NCBI GenBank assembly: GCA_021820965.1
Contig: JAKACZ010000029.1
Span: 1-58,904, forward strand
Direction of reading: 5' to 3'
Source: Bacillota bacterium
Lineage (GTDB): Bacteria > Bacillota > Sulfobacillia > Sulfobacillales > Sulfobacillaceae
Length of the DNA stretch: 58,904 nucleotides
Shown: positions 9,019-18,143 of the stretch, piece after piece
Numbering within the stretch: the first letter of the stretch is position 1
How the letters are laid out: every line of letters begins with the position of its first letter
Program-made: the position numbers and the translations under genes
Notes under the pieces: generated by a model
Database searches by the model: none
Told to the model about the DNA's origin: nothing
The model's input: only the letters and a program-made list of their open reading frames with translations

Positions 9019-10196
9019 CGAATCGCCCCCACCTCATAAAGGGCCGCGATGTCCTCGGGTCCTAGGTTGAGCACGGCACGCAGCACCTCTTTGGTGTGCT
9101 CCCCGAGATCGGGCACCTGGCCATCAGCCACCGGGCGTGCCTGGTCGAAAATCATTGGCGTGCCGACCACGCGAAAAGGCACCCCCGCGTAATTCACATC
9201 AATAAACAGGTCCCGCTCGGCTAGGGCCGGTTCCCGGCTGGCTTGTGCCACCGTATTGATTGGCCCGGCGGGAATGTTAGCTTGGGACAGACGCTCTAGC
9301 CACACTTGGGTCGGTTGCTCCCGAAAGCGGACGTTCAGCACGGGCTCCCACTGTGTGCGATTCATGACACGTCCTTCGCTGGTCGCGAGGTTTTGATCCG
9401 CCGCCAGTTCGGGCAGATCCAGCACGTGACACAGCTTTTGCCAGTGGGCTTGGGTACTCACGGCCACAACCAGGTATCCGTCTAAGGTACGAAACGCTTG
9501 AAAAGGAGCCATGACCGCGTGGCGGCTGCCCAGGGGTCCCGGCACTTCAGCGGTGGCGAAATAGCGGGCAAACGCGTTTTCCAAGAGTGCGGCCTGGCTT
9601 TCCAGCATGCTGATGTCCACCAGACATCCCTGGCCGGTCACATGACGCCCTTGTAGGGCGGCCATGATGCCCAAGGCCAAATAAAGCCCGGCACCAACGT
9701 CCCCGACCGAAAATCCTACTTTGACCGGCTCGCCGTCGGACGTGCCTGTGACCGACATCGTTCCGGCCATGGCTTGTATCACAATGTCCAAGGCGGGCCT
9801 TCCACTGTAACCATTGCCGCGCCCAAAACCGGAGCAGGCCGCGTAAATGAGCCGCGGGTGCTGATTGCGCAGCGTGCTGTATCCAAGGCCGAGCCGATCC
9901 ATCACGCCGGGGCGAAAATTCTCCACCAGCACATCGGCAGCAGATGCCAAGCCACTAACAATCTCACGCCCACGAGGGTTTTTCAAATCCACGGCGACAC
10001 TTTTCTTGCCGCGGTTAAGACTAGCGAAGTAGGTGCTGCGCCCCACTTTCTCGGGACCGTTTTGGCGTGCTTTGTCCCCCCAGAGCGGCTCGATTTTGAT
10101 CACCTCGGCTCCCAAGTCAGCCAAAATTTGGGTTGCAAAGGGACCCGAAAGAATTTGTGTCAGATCAATGACGCGCACCCCGGTGAGAGGCTTCAT
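9015..10196 (-). CDS. Family III CoA-transferase (CaiB/BaiF type)
   Basis: A 393-residue family III acyl-CoA transferase, expected to move CoA from a donor thioester to a carboxylic acid via an aspartyl-CoA intermediate. Motifs: GVRVIDLTQILSGPF and EVIKIEP at the N-terminus, ENFRPGV, and GDVGAG with the probable catalytic Asp near residue 170. A GTG at 10199 and an ATG at 10196 are both in frame. The ATG has the better 8-base spacing from AAGGAG. The TGATG junction links it to the upstream VOC gene. It probably activates an acid made earlier in the pathway. Confidence 0.92.
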   Translation of the reverse strand: MKPLTGVRVIDLTQILSGPFATQILADLGAEVIKIEPLWGDKARQNGPEKVGRSTYFASLNRGKKSVAVDLKNPRGREIVSGLASAADVLVENFRPGVMDRLGLGYSTLRNQHPRLIYAACSGFGRGNGYSGRPALDIVIQAMAGTMSVTGTSDGEPVKVGFSVGDVGAGLYLALGIMAALQGRHVTGQGCLVDISMLESQAALLENAFARYFATAEVPGPLGSRHAVMAPFQAFRTLDGYLVVAVSTQAHWQKLCHVLDLPELAADQNLATSEGRVMNRTQWEPVLNVRFREQPTQVWLERLSQANIPAGPINTVAQASREPALAERDLFIDVNYAGVPFRVVGTPMIFDQARPVADGQVPDLGEHTKEVLRAVLNLGPEDIAALYEVGAIR

Positions 10197-10624
10197 CACG
10201 AATACTCCTTACGCGCCGGCGACACCAGCTCGGCCAGCAATCCGGGAATGGCCCGGCCGTCTAAAAACGCAATTGTCATCTTGCCCGCGCCGGGCCGGCC
10301 GTACTGATCGGCCAGCGGCACCATACCACGGATGCCATCCAGCGTTTGGTCTACATCGTCAACCAGAAACGCCACATGCTCGACACCATCGCCGTGAGCC
10401 TGAAGAAAGTTCCATGCACTGGAGCCCGGCCGATGCGGCTCTAAAAGCTCAATTTTCGGCCCATTCAAGCCCTGTCCAACGGGGATGAAAGCAATCGCAA
10501 TCAATCCGTCACCGTAGTCCTCTTCGGCCACTACCTTAAGACCCAAAGCGCTTTCAATGCGCTGCGCGGTGGCCTGAATGTCGGCTACCACCATTCCAAT
10601 GTGATCCAGCATTTTGGCAGGCAT
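10196..10624 (-). CDS. VOC/glyoxalase-fold protein, methylmalonyl-CoA epimerase-like
   Basis: A 142-residue vicinal-oxygen-chelate protein with two beta-alpha-beta-beta-beta modules. Candidate metal ligands are His in LDHIGMV, His in VEHVAF and Glu in LLAELV, the pattern of methylmalonyl-CoA epimerases. The genetic setting (CoA-transferase, crotonase) fits action on an acyl-CoA, but the mutase in this window lies 31 kb away and does not have methylmalonyl-type residues, so methylmalonyl-CoA need not be the substrate. Confidence 0.75.
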   Translation of the reverse strand: MPAKMLDHIGMVVADIQATAQRIESALGLKVVAEEDYGDGLIAIAFIPVGQGLNGPKIELLEPHRPGSSAWNFLQAHGDGVEHVAFLVDDVDQTLDGIRGMVPLADQYGRPGAGKMTIAFLDGRAIPGLLAELVSPARKEYS

Positions 10625-10640
10625 CGCCGTCTACCCTCCT

Positions 10641-11486
10641 CTATTCCACTGTCAGCTCCGTTACCGGAATGTCTGCGCTCCATCGGCGGTCGCGGCGAAG
10701 ATCGCTCTGACCCACTCGCTTTTGCCGCGCCCGCTCCACATCGATATCGATAACCCCGTAACCGGGGCGGGAGCCCGACAAGGGTCCCAGCAGCGCTTCG
10801 CCCTCGGGGCCGGCGCCAATGCTGGCACCGAGATAGGTGATATCCTCTTCCCGGCCGACCCGATCCGCGCATACCATGTACACCCGGTGAGCATAGGCGT
10901 GCCCCAGAACCAGATGGTTTTGTGGCGCATATCCCGAACCGTCCCACAAAAGGTGTTTGCCAACGGATGTCCAGGTGGTGGGCACGGCCACCACCTCCGC
11001 CCCCGCGTCCGCCAAAGCACTGACGGTATAACCGAACCTTAGGTCATAGCAAATCAGCACACCGAGTGTGAGGTTCAGCGAACGGATGCGCCAGACGGTC
11101 AAACCGTCACCGACATCAAGCCACTCGCGCTCCCAGCCAAATCGATGCATTTTGCGATAACGTCCCGCGTATCCATTTGGACCAACCATCACCGCGGTGT
11201 TGAAGAGTCCCTCGGGAGCACGCTCCAGTATCCCGCCGACAATGTATCCCTGATGCTCCCGGGCCCAACTCTCCCATAGGCGCACGGTTGGCCCGTCGAT
11301 CGGTTCTACCCAATCTTCGACCTCTTGTAACGTGCGCATTGCGTACTTGTGGGAGGCGCACTCCGGCAGAACCACCAAATTTGCGCCCGCGGCAAAAACT
11401 TGCCTGACCAGACTCTGCTGGGCCTCGCGATTTTTTTCCAACGATGCGTAGGGCGACACTTCAAGTTGGACCAGTCCCATTTTCAC
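10641..11486 (-). CDS. Carbon-nitrogen hydrolase (nitrilase superfamily amidase)
   Basis: A 281-residue CN hydrolase with the complete Glu-Lys-Cys triad: LPECA (Glu 42), RYRKMH (Lys near 113) and LICYDLRF (Cys near 148). The family cleaves amides, N-carbamoyl compounds or nitriles in the cytosol. The start codon may be GTG at 11486, overlapping the SDR stop as GTGA, or ATG at 11480; neither has a clear ribosome binding site. In this operon it is the best candidate for releasing ammonia from a ring-opened amide or ureido compound. Confidence 0.88.
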   Translation of the reverse strand: MKMGLVQLEVSPYASLEKNREAQQSLVRQVFAAGANLVVLPECASHKYAMRTLQEVEDWVEPIDGPTVRLWESWAREHQGYIVGGILERAPEGLFNTAVMVGPNGYAGRYRKMHRFGWEREWLDVGDGLTVWRIRSLNLTLGVLICYDLRFGYTVSALADAGAEVVAVPTTWTSVGKHLLWDGSGYAPQNHLVLGHAYAHRVYMVCADRVGREEDITYLGASIGAGPEGEALLGPLSGSRPGYGVIDIDVERARQKRVGQSDLRRDRRWSADIPVTELTVE

Positions 11487-12301
11487 AGCGTACCGTCGTC
11501 CGTGCGGTCCATGAGCGCCTTGCGTTGGTTGCCGTCAACAGTGAGTTGCGCCCCGTGGATAAAGCTGGCCCGGGGGGAAGCCAAAAACACGACCACATTG
11601 GCAACCTCCTCCGGACGCGCAATCCGGTGGGGCGTCATAGAACGTTTGGCACGAATGTCCGCGGTAGGGACGTCAAAAGCCAGGTCGCGGGCAAAGGCTT
11701 CGGTGAGCTGCTCCCAGCGTCCTGTATCAACGGGTCCAGGATTCACGCTGTTAATCCGAATGTTGTACCTTCCGTACTGATCGGCCAACGCCTGCATTAC
11801 CGCCAGGTCCGCGGCATTGGCGGCCGTGCCGGTCAGCTCCCAGTACGACGGCTTGATACCGTCGTTGCCCACCACATTGACGATGACTCCTTGACCCCGC
11901 TCAAGAAAATGGGGAATGACAGATTTAGTCATACGCACGTACCCGAGGAACTTAACCCCCAGCGCCAGGTTCCACAGATGGTCGTCAATGTCCATCAGCA
12001 CTCGGCCCGGGGCCGCGCCGGCACAGTTCACTAAAATGTCGACATGGCCAAAATAATTGATGGCGTCCTCGACCGCGGCTTTGGCGTTGGCTTCGGCCGA
12101 CAAGTCCGCGGAAATCGCGTGCAACTGCGCCTCTGGCACCTGCTCTTTAATCCATTGAACAGCGTTCTTAAGCCCCGAGGGGTCGCGTGCAACGATGGCA
12201 CAAGCCGCCCCTTCCCGCGCGAACCCAAGGGCAGTCTCTCGTCCAATCCCCTTGCTACCGCCCGTAATGAGTGCCACTTGAGCACTGAGACCTAAATCCA
12301 T
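11483..12301 (-). CDS. Atypical short-chain dehydrogenase/reductase
   Basis: A 272-residue classical-length SDR. The NAD(P)-binding motif TGGSKGIG and the NCAGAAPG segment are intact, and NPGPVDT follows the usual last strand. The catalytic YxxxK is absent: counting back from IRINSVNPG, the Tyr and Lys positions fall in GTAAN, so Lys is replaced by Asn. The SDR at 40288 shows the same replacement. Dinucleotide binding is likely, but the chemistry may differ from ordinary alcohol oxidation. It lies in the operon between the cyclase and amidase genes. Confidence 0.85.
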   Translation of the reverse strand: MDLGLSAQVALITGGSKGIGRETALGFAREGAACAIVARDPSGLKNAVQWIKEQVPEAQLHAISADLSAEANAKAAVEDAINYFGHVDILVNCAGAAPGRVLMDIDDHLWNLALGVKFLGYVRMTKSVIPHFLERGQGVIVNVVGNDGIKPSYWELTGTAANAADLAVMQALADQYGRYNIRINSVNPGPVDTGRWEQLTEAFARDLAFDVPTADIRAKRSMTPHRIARPEEVANVVVFLASPRASFIHGAQLTVDGNQRKALMDRTDDGTL

Positions 12302-12321
12302 CGAAATTCCTCCTCGGATGA

Positions 12322-12969
12322 TTATTCCACCATCGCCACGACGCGGGCGGGACCGCCGTCGCCGTGCACCACCTTGAGGGGCAGCGCGATCAGGGTAAAT
12401 TCCTGGGACGGAATGTCACCCAAGTGAATCAAGTTTTCCATCAAGAGAATTGAGTTGCCCAAAAAAATGTAATGGTTGGGATACGGGAACGCTTTGTCTA
12501 CGGCGAAGTCTAAGCCCAACGCGCGGATCCCCTGGGATTGAAGCCATCGCGCGGCGTCCTCCGAAAGATACGGGTTGTGGGCGTACAAATCCGGTTGGTT
12601 CCAGTGATGCGTGGCCCAGTCGGTGCGAAGCAACACCCGTTTTTTGGCGAGGCTCCTTGGATCGGCCACTGCCCCCTTCAGGTCATCCACGGAGATGGGT
12701 TGGCCGGGGCGCGCCGTCGACGTCAGATCTACCACTCGTGCGGGTCCGATAAACATATCAAGCGGCATTTGGTCAATGCCGGGCGCCTCGGGATAGAAGT
12801 GGTAAGGGGAGTCGATGTGGGTTCCGGTGTGAATGCTGAAGGTCACGCGGGTATTTGACCGGTTCTCGACTTCGTGAGTGGTAATCGGCTCAAAACTCAC
12901 GCGGGGATGCCCGTCTAGCGGTTGAATTTCGGGGCCCCACGGAACCGTCAGGTCAATGTACGTTGGCAT
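12322..12969 (-). CDS. Cyclase-family metal-dependent hydrolase (kynurenine formamidase-like)
   Basis: A 215-residue member of the cyclase family. The metal-binding signature HTGTHIDSPYHF is complete near residues 47-58, and a further conserved LLRTDW segment follows. Known members hydrolyse N-formylkynurenine, isatin or related cyclic amides with Zn or Mn. It is the first gene of the minus-strand operon, directly downstream of the divergent promoter region. It may open a ring lactam or remove an N-acyl group. Confidence 0.87.
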   Translation of the reverse strand: MPTYIDLTVPWGPEIQPLDGHPRVSFEPITTHEVENRSNTRVTFSIHTGTHIDSPYHFYPEAPGIDQMPLDMFIGPARVVDLTSTARPGQPISVDDLKGAVADPRSLAKKRVLLRTDWATHHWNQPDLYAHNPYLSEDAARWLQSQGIRALGLDFAVDKAFPYPNHYIFLGNSILLMENLIHLGDIPSQEFTLIALPLKVVHGDGGPARVVAMVE

Positions 12970-13062
12970 CTTAATCCTCCTAAATCTAGGCCAGAGCTAG
13001 CAACTTTTGCTGTCATACCGTAACGTAGGGCCATGGTGTATAATCAAATAGAATCACGATAA

Positions 13063-13072
13063 TTGTATACAA
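13063..13072. promoter_or_regulatory. Palindrome TTGTATACAA, likely GntR operator
   Basis: A perfect 10-bp palindrome in the AT-rich 171-bp divergent intergenic region between the cyclase operon and the GntR gene. TGTATAAT (13037) and TCTATAC (13078) flank it, so several TATAC-containing half sites lie close together. FadR-type GntR proteins commonly bind short AT-rich dyads of this kind. Binding by the adjacent regulator is inference. Confidence 0.5.
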
Positions 13073-13140
13073 AATATTCTATACGATGTCATTCCCGAAA
13101 ACTCCTGCATCAATAGAAAAAAATTCGAAGGGGGATTTCC

Positions 13141-13827
13141 ATGGACGTTCGAGTCGAGGTGCAGACGATATCGCGTGTAGCCTATGACCGTCTTTACCGC
13201 ATGATTTTGGCGGGCGAGTTCCTTCCCGGCCAGTGGATCAAGGAACGGGAACTGACCGACATGCTGGGCATTAGCCGCACCCCGGTTCGTGAAGCGCTGC
13301 GCATGCTGGAGCGCGAGCGATTGGTCATCTCTATCCCCCACCGCGGCTTTCGCATCCCCATCCCCACCGCAAAGGAGCTGCGGGACTTTTATGAGCTTCG
13401 CGCGGAACTCGAAGGCATGGCCGCACGACTGGCCGCCGAGCGGGCCAGCGATGACGATATCGAGCAGTTGCGCCGTTTCTTAGACGCCGCTGAGGCGGGA
13501 TTGAAAGACCGCGACGCGACCGCAATGGCTGAGAATAACGACGCCTTTCATCACACGCTGGCCGCCTGCACCGGAAACCAGGAACTGGTGAACTCCCTCC
13601 ACCGGCTCCGCGCCGGGATTGACCTCTACCGCCATTTATCTTGGTCTGTGCAAAAAGCGCGGCCCGCACGCACCTCGGAACAGCACCGAAGGATTCTCGT
13701 CTGCGTGAAAAACCGCGACGGAGCCGCGGCGCAACAGAGTGCGCGAATCCACATAATGGATTCGCTTACGGTGGCTATCCAGGGCCTGGAAGCTTTTCAC
13801 GCCAAGGCCACGGACGAAGACGCTTAA
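13141..13827 (+). CDS. GntR-family regulator, FadR/FCD subfamily
   Basis: A 228-residue transcription factor. The N-terminal winged helix shows RLYRMILAGEF, ERELTDMLGISRTPVREALR and HRGFRI. From about residue 85 an all-helical FCD ligand domain follows, with an FHHTLA segment and EQHRRIL, consistent with the metal-binding histidines of FCD proteins. It is transcribed away from the catabolic operon across a short palindromic region, the usual layout for a local regulator sensing a pathway acid or acyl-CoA. GAAGGGGG precedes the ATG. Confidence 0.92.
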   Translation: MDVRVEVQTISRVAYDRLYRMILAGEFLPGQWIKERELTDMLGISRTPVREALRMLERERLVISIPHRGFRIPIPTAKELRDFYELRAELEGMAARLAAERASDDDIEQLRRFLDAAEAGLKDRDATAMAENNDAFHHTLAACTGNQELVNSLHRLRAGIDLYRHLSWSVQKARPARTSEQHRRILVCVKNRDGAAAQQSARIHIMDSLTVAIQGLEAFHAKATDEDA

Positions 13828-13900
13828 ATCCCCAAAGATTCATCCGGCAAAACCATCGCCTCGCCCCGACCTCGGGGACGGCCTCTGACCAAAATTGGGA

Positions 13901-14482
13901 CTATGGGGTGCTGACGCCCAACACCCGCAGCACCAAGGGCGAAAAGGCCTGGGCAACATCGGTGGAGGCAAGCCGTCCGCCCGGACGGTACCAGCGAATG
14001 ACCCCGTTCAATGCCGACAGAATAAACAGGCGGGCCAGGCTTTCATCGTCCACCGAAAAAACACCGCTCGACATGCCGTCTTGAAGCACCTTGTCCCAGA
14101 GTCGCTCATACGCCCGTCTCAGCTGTCGGGCTCTACCCCGTGTCCTGTCGCTCAGCTGATTGTCGTCGTCCATGTAGACGCGTGCCCAGGCTCTCGACCG
14201 GTCAATGACGGATAAGTGTGCGGCGATCATGCGCTCGAGCTTGATCTCCGGGCTGTCGGCACCCTCAACAATGGGGGCGACCGCCGACGTGAAATCTTGA
14301 GCGGCTCGCCGAACGATTTCCAAATAGAGATCTTCCTTGGTGGCGATATGCGCGTATAGGCTCCCCGACAATATCCCGGCCACTTCAGCTATGTCTCGCA
14401 CGGTCGTGGCCCGAAACCCTTTTTCGGCAAACAGTTCCGCCGCTGCTTGAATAATGATGGCCTTACGGCTCTTACGCGCCAT
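13901..14482 (-). CDS. TetR/AcrR-family regulator
   Basis: A 193-residue TetR-type repressor. The HTH is clear near the N-terminus (IIQAAAELFAEKGFRATTVRDIAEVAG, then GSLYAHIATKEDLY). The C-terminal part looks like the ligand domain of KstR/FadR-like TetR proteins, which often sense acyl-CoAs. The open frame reaches 14542, but the ATG at 14482 gives the normal MARKSRK start; it overlaps the 3' end of purK by 11 bp. Cotranscription with purEK is therefore likely, although the function is probably unrelated to purines. Its 3' end faces that of the GntR gene. Confidence 0.9.
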   Translation of the reverse strand: MARKSRKAIIIQAAAELFAEKGFRATTVRDIAEVAGILSGSLYAHIATKEDLYLEIVRRAAQDFTSAVAPIVEGADSPEIKLERMIAAHLSVIDRSRAWARVYMDDDNQLSDRTRGRARQLRRAYERLWDKVLQDGMSSGVFSVDDESLARLFILSALNGVIRWYRPGGRLASTDVAQAFSPLVLRVLGVSTP

Positions 14483-15635
14483 CGTGCCACACTCCGCCCA
14501 GCCGTGCCTTCGCCTCCCGGGCTCGGACCAACGCCTCCCCAACAGAGCTGCCCAGTACCGTCAGATGCCCGACCTTACGGCCTGGCCGCATGTCCTTTTT
14601 TCCGTACCAATGTAACTGCACGCCCTCCACGGATAAGACATCGGGGAGATTGAGCGTGCCGGCCGGGAATAAATCGCCCAACAAGTTGACCATGACCACC
14701 GGACTCAAGAGTCGCACGGGAGCAATCGGCCAACCCGCAACCGCTCGCATGTGCTGGCTAAACTGTGAAGGCGCGGCCGCCTCAATGGTCCAGTGCCCAG
14801 AGTTGTGCGGCCGGGGCGCCATTTCATTAAACAGCACCTGATCATCGGGTGTGACAAAATACTCCAGTGCCATCACGCCAACCAATCCAAGCCCTTCGGC
14901 CATGACGCGCGCTTGGTGAAGAGCCTGTGCGGCCACGGTGTCGGAAACCCGCGCCGGAACGATGCTGTAGTCGAGTATTCCTTGATGGTGATGGTTTTCC
15001 GCCACGGGATAGGGCTCAATCGTACCCGACTGATCGCGGGCCACCACCACCGAGATTTCCTGAGAAAACGAAACCAGCCGCTCGTAAATCAAGGTCGCAC
15101 CGGTCGGAGCCAGTCTCAGGTATGCAGCCCCGGCTTCTTCAGACCGACTGACTCGTTGCTGACCTTTTCCGTCATAGCCACCGCTGACGGTCTTAAGAAT
15201 ACCGGGAACGCCAAGACGCTCCGCAGCGGTTTGCGCCTCTTCAGGAGACGTCACCCCCCGATATGCGGTAGTCTTCAGTCCCAACTCCCGCGCCCGGTCT
15301 TTTTCTCGCAATCGATGCTGGCTTACAGATAAAAGCTCAGGCGGTGGGAACACGGGGATCCATTTTTGCAGCGCCTCTGCCGCCTCAACGGAGACATTTT
15401 CAAATTCATAGGTGACACACTGTACTCTCTTAGCGAATATTTCAAGCCCTAATGGGCTGTCGAAGGGTTCGGCGATGAGATCGTCGGCCGCCTCGGAGGC
15501 CGGGCCTGCCCCGCCCGGTTCCCATATCACGGTCGATAGACCCAGGGCTCGTGCGGCCAAGGCCATCATACGGCCCAATTGGCCGCCGCCTAAGATGCCG
15601 ATGGTGCCGTCACCCGGCACTAGTCTTTGGCCCAT
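14472..15635 (-). CDS. purK: N5-carboxyaminoimidazole ribonucleotide synthase
   Basis: A 387-residue ATP-grasp enzyme that makes N5-CAIR from AIR, bicarbonate and ATP in purine synthesis. It begins with [12 protein letters not shown] and shows [13 protein letters not shown] and the C-terminal metal-binding region [18 protein letters not shown]. The start overlaps the end of purE by 16 bp, so PurE and PurK are translationally coupled. Length is typical. Confidence 0.96.
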   Translation of the reverse strand: MGQRLVPGDGTIGILGGGQLGRMMALAARALGLSTVIWEPGGAGPASEAADDLIAEPFDSPLGLEIFAKRVQCVTYEFENVSVEAAEALQKWIPVFPPPELLSVSQHRLREKDRARELGLKTTAYRGVTSPEEAQTAAERLGVPGILKTVSGGYDGKGQQRVSRSEEAGAAYLRLAPTGATLIYERLVSFSQEISVVVARDQSGTIEPYPVAENHHHQGILDYSIVPARVSDTVAAQALHQARVMAEGLGLVGVMALEYFVTPDDQVLFNEMAPRPHNSGHWTIEAAAPSQFSQHMRAVAGWPIAPVRLLSPVVMVNLLGDLFPAGTLNLPDVLSVEGVQLHWYGKKDMRPGRKVGHLTVLGSSVGEALVRAREAKARLGGVWHDGA

Positions 15636-16114
15636 GATTTCACCGTGCGGTCTTGCTCCAATACCGAAGTGCGCATTTGCCCCTGATATTCGGTCAATCT
15701 AGCCATTAATGCGGGATCGGACCCGGCTAATATCCGAGCCGCGTACAGCGCCGCATTGACCGCTCCCGCCCGGCCGATGGCCATGGTACCGACGGGAACG
15801 CCGCCGGGCATCTGAACGATGGACAAGAGCGAATCCATTCCTCCCAGGGCGTGACTTTGGATAGGTACTCCGATCACTGGCAGCAAGGTCGCGCTGGCTA
15901 GCATGCCGGGCAGATGGGCCGCTCCCCCGGCGCCGGCAATAATCAGCCGATAGCCCTGTCGCTCTGCTGTTTGGGCAAAGTGCAGCATCCGGTCCGGTGT
16001 GCGGTGGGCAGACAGCACATGCACCTCATACCCGATTCCCAGTTGGGCTAAGACATCTGTGGCATGGCGCAGCGTGTCCCAGTCGGACTGGCTGCCCATG
16101 GCGACAGCGATCAC
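15620..16114 (-). CDS. purE: N5-CAIR mutase
   Basis: A 164-residue class I PurE that converts N5-CAIR to CAIR. Signature segments are [19 protein letters not shown] and [12 protein letters not shown]. The frame is open up to 16243, but a GTG at 16114 with GGGAGGG 6 bases upstream gives the normal family N-terminus VIAVAMGS, so I use it. PurE followed by PurK confirms the two-step class I route. Confidence 0.95.
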   Translation of the reverse strand: MIAVAMGSQSDWDTLRHATDVLAQLGIGYEVHVLSAHRTPDRMLHFAQTAERQGYRLIIAGAGGAAHLPGMLASATLLPVIGVPIQSHALGGMDSLLSIVQMPGGVPVGTMAIGRAGAVNAALYAARILAGSDPALMARLTEYQGQMRTSVLEQDRTVKSWAKD

Positions 16115-16208
16115 CGGTAACCCTCCCTCGTTTTCTCTCGCCGTTGGAAAATGTTTCGCATTCGGCCAGCAATCCCCTGACCCCGCGGCAAGCGCCGATT
16201 CTCCCATA

Positions 16209-16237
16209 AGCATAGAGTATTTTGCCGAGCAAACCAA
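16209..16237 (-). promoter_or_regulatory. Candidate promoter of purEK-tetR
   Basis: On the minus strand TTGGTT (16237-16232) and TATGCT (16214-16209) are separated by 17 bases, about 95 bases before the purE GTG. Match to the sigma-70/A consensus is partial, so this is a candidate only. Confidence 0.4.
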
Positions 16238-16262
16238 CTTCACATGTTAAGGAGGCCTTCGT

Positions 16263-18107
16263 ATGTGTGGCATTGCCGGGTGGATCGACTATCAAGGCCG
16301 GGTGGAACGGCAGCAGAGATATTTGGATGCCATGTCCCAAACCATGACCTGCCGCGGTCCGGACGGCAGTGGCTCCTGGATTTCTGCCCGAGCAGGGTTG
16401 GCCCATCGCCGCTTGGCCGTGATCGATCCGGTAGGCGGAATGCAGCCAATGTCTCGACGCTTTGGCGGCACGGTGTACAGTGTTGTCTACAATGGTGAAA
16501 TCTATAACTTTCGTGAACTGCGCGAGGAACTTCAGTCGCTCGGTTACACCTTCCAAACCCGCTCGGATACGGAGGTGCTGCTTACCGCATACATTGCCTG
16601 GGGCGATGACGCCGTCAACCGGCTCAACGGCATCTTCGCGTTTGCCGTGTGGAACAGCCGGACCGAGACGCTCTACCTGGCCCGCGACCGCCTCGGGGTG
16701 AAGCCGTTGTTCTTTGCCGAGATAGGGTCGGGCTTCCTCTTTGCCTCGGAAATGAAAGGGCTGTTGGCGCATCCAACCGTATCGCACCGAGTCAATGCCG
16801 AGGGTTTGGCCGAGGTGTTTGCGCTGGGTCCGTCCCGTACCCCCGGGCACGGCGTGTTTGAGGACATCCGTGAACTTCGCGCAGGCTGGCACCTGCACCA
16901 CGATCGCCGCGGCACACGTGCTCGTCCGTATTGGCAATTGGAGGCGGCGCCTCATCAGGATGACGCCAAGACCACCGCTGGCGTGATCCGCGAACTGCTC
17001 CAAGACACTGTCACCCGTCAGCTCGTGGCCGATGTTCCGGTCGTGACACTGCTGTCGGGCGGGTTAGATTCAAGCATTGTAACCTCCTTGGCGCAGGATA
17101 CCTTCAAACGCGAAAGCCGCGGCCCCCTAAAGACATTCTCGATTGACTTTAAAGACATGGCTCGCTACTTCAAAGACAACGGATTTCAGACCAATTTGGA
17201 CGCGCCCTGGGTGGAAAAGGTATCCGAGTTTCTGGGAACCGAACACACCCGGGTCGAACTGGATACCCCGGACCTGGAGGAATCGCTCGTGCCAGCTATG
17301 CGCGCCCGCGATTTGCCCGGTCACGCCGATGTAGACACCTCACTCCTCCTTTTCGCAGGTCAGATTAAGCAACAGGCCACGGTGGGGCTGTCGGGCGAGG
17401 CGGCCGACGAGATTTTCGGCGGCTATCCGTGGTTTCATCGGGCCGACGCCTTAAAAGCCAACACCTTTCCCTGGTCGCTAAGACTGAATGATCGCATTCG
17501 CGTGCTGAATCGAGACTTTATCCGGCACATCCAACCGATTGAGTATGTGTCCGCCCGCTATCGGGAAGCGCTGGCGGAAGTACCCCATCACCCGGCAGAA
17601 ACCCTGGAGGAACGGCGCATCCGCGAGATTTCGTATCTCAGTATCACCCGCTTTCTGCCGACGCTTTTGGATCGCAAGGACCGCATGACGATGGCACACA
17701 GCCTGGAAGTACGGGTGCCGTTTTGCGACCACCGCTTGGTGGAGTATGTCTTCAATATCCCTTGGGCCATGAAGAACGAGGGCGGTTTGTCCAAAGGCAT
17801 CCTGCGCCTGGCCGCCGCCGGCTGGCTCCCGGAAGACGTGTTGACCCGGCGTAAGTCACCCTATCCGTCAACAGTGAACCCCAGCTATTTTGCCGCCATG
17901 GCGGCGGGAATTCGGGAAGTCTTGTCCGATCCCGGATCGCCGCTCAAGCCGCTGATCGACTCCGACTACGTCAAAGAAGTTGTCGAGGCTGGCCCGCAAG
18001 CCGACCAAATCCCCTGGTTCGGACAGCTCATGGGAAATGCTCAGCTCTTTGCCTTTTTAATCCAGGCCAATGCCTGGCTCAAGGAGTACCGGGTTGAGAT
18101 TGTGTAA
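16263..18107 (+). CDS. asnB: Asparagine synthase (glutamine-hydrolysing)
   Basis: A 614-residue class B asparagine synthetase making asparagine from aspartate, ATP and glutamine. The N-terminal Ntn glutaminase domain starts MCGIAG with Cys2 as nucleophile and has RGPDGS. The synthetase domain carries the PP-loop LLSGGLDSS near residue 265. AAGGAGG lies 8 bases before the ATG. It diverges from purEK. The length and both domains are complete. Confidence 0.95.
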   Translation: MCGIAGWIDYQGRVERQQRYLDAMSQTMTCRGPDGSGSWISARAGLAHRRLAVIDPVGGMQPMSRRFGGTVYSVVYNGEIYNFRELREELQSLGYTFQTRSDTEVLLTAYIAWGDDAVNRLNGIFAFAVWNSRTETLYLARDRLGVKPLFFAEIGSGFLFASEMKGLLAHPTVSHRVNAEGLAEVFALGPSRTPGHGVFEDIRELRAGWHLHHDRRGTRARPYWQLEAAPHQDDAKTTAGVIRELLQDTVTRQLVADVPVVTLLSGGLDSSIVTSLAQDTFKRESRGPLKTFSIDFKDMARYFKDNGFQTNLDAPWVEKVSEFLGTEHTRVELDTPDLEESLVPAMRARDLPGHADVDTSLLLFAGQIKQQATVGLSGEAADEIFGGYPWFHRADALKANTFPWSLRLNDRIRVLNRDFIRHIQPIEYVSARYREALAEVPHHPAETLEERRIREISYLSITRFLPTLLDRKDRMTMAHSLEVRVPFCDHRLVEYVFNIPWAMKNEGGLSKGILRLAAAGWLPEDVLTRRKSPYPSTVNPSYFAAMAAGIREVLSDPGSPLKPLIDSDYVKEVVEAGPQADQIPWFGQLMGNAQLFAFLIQANAWLKEYRVEIV

Positions 18108-18119
18108 AGACCGCCGTTC

Positions 18120-18143
18120 AGGGGAGGCTTATCCGCCTCCCCT
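18120..18143 (+). terminator. Hairpin after asnB
   Basis: A perfect 9-bp GC-rich stem (AGGGGAGGC with GCCTCCCCT) and 6-base loop 13 bases after the asnB stop. No T run follows, so it may stabilise the mRNA or be a weak terminator. Confidence 0.6.

Noticed and set aside
16026..17003. Long minus-strand open frame opposite asnB
   Set aside because: It is out of phase with the purE/asnB genes, has no family features, and lies across the well-supported asnB coding strand.
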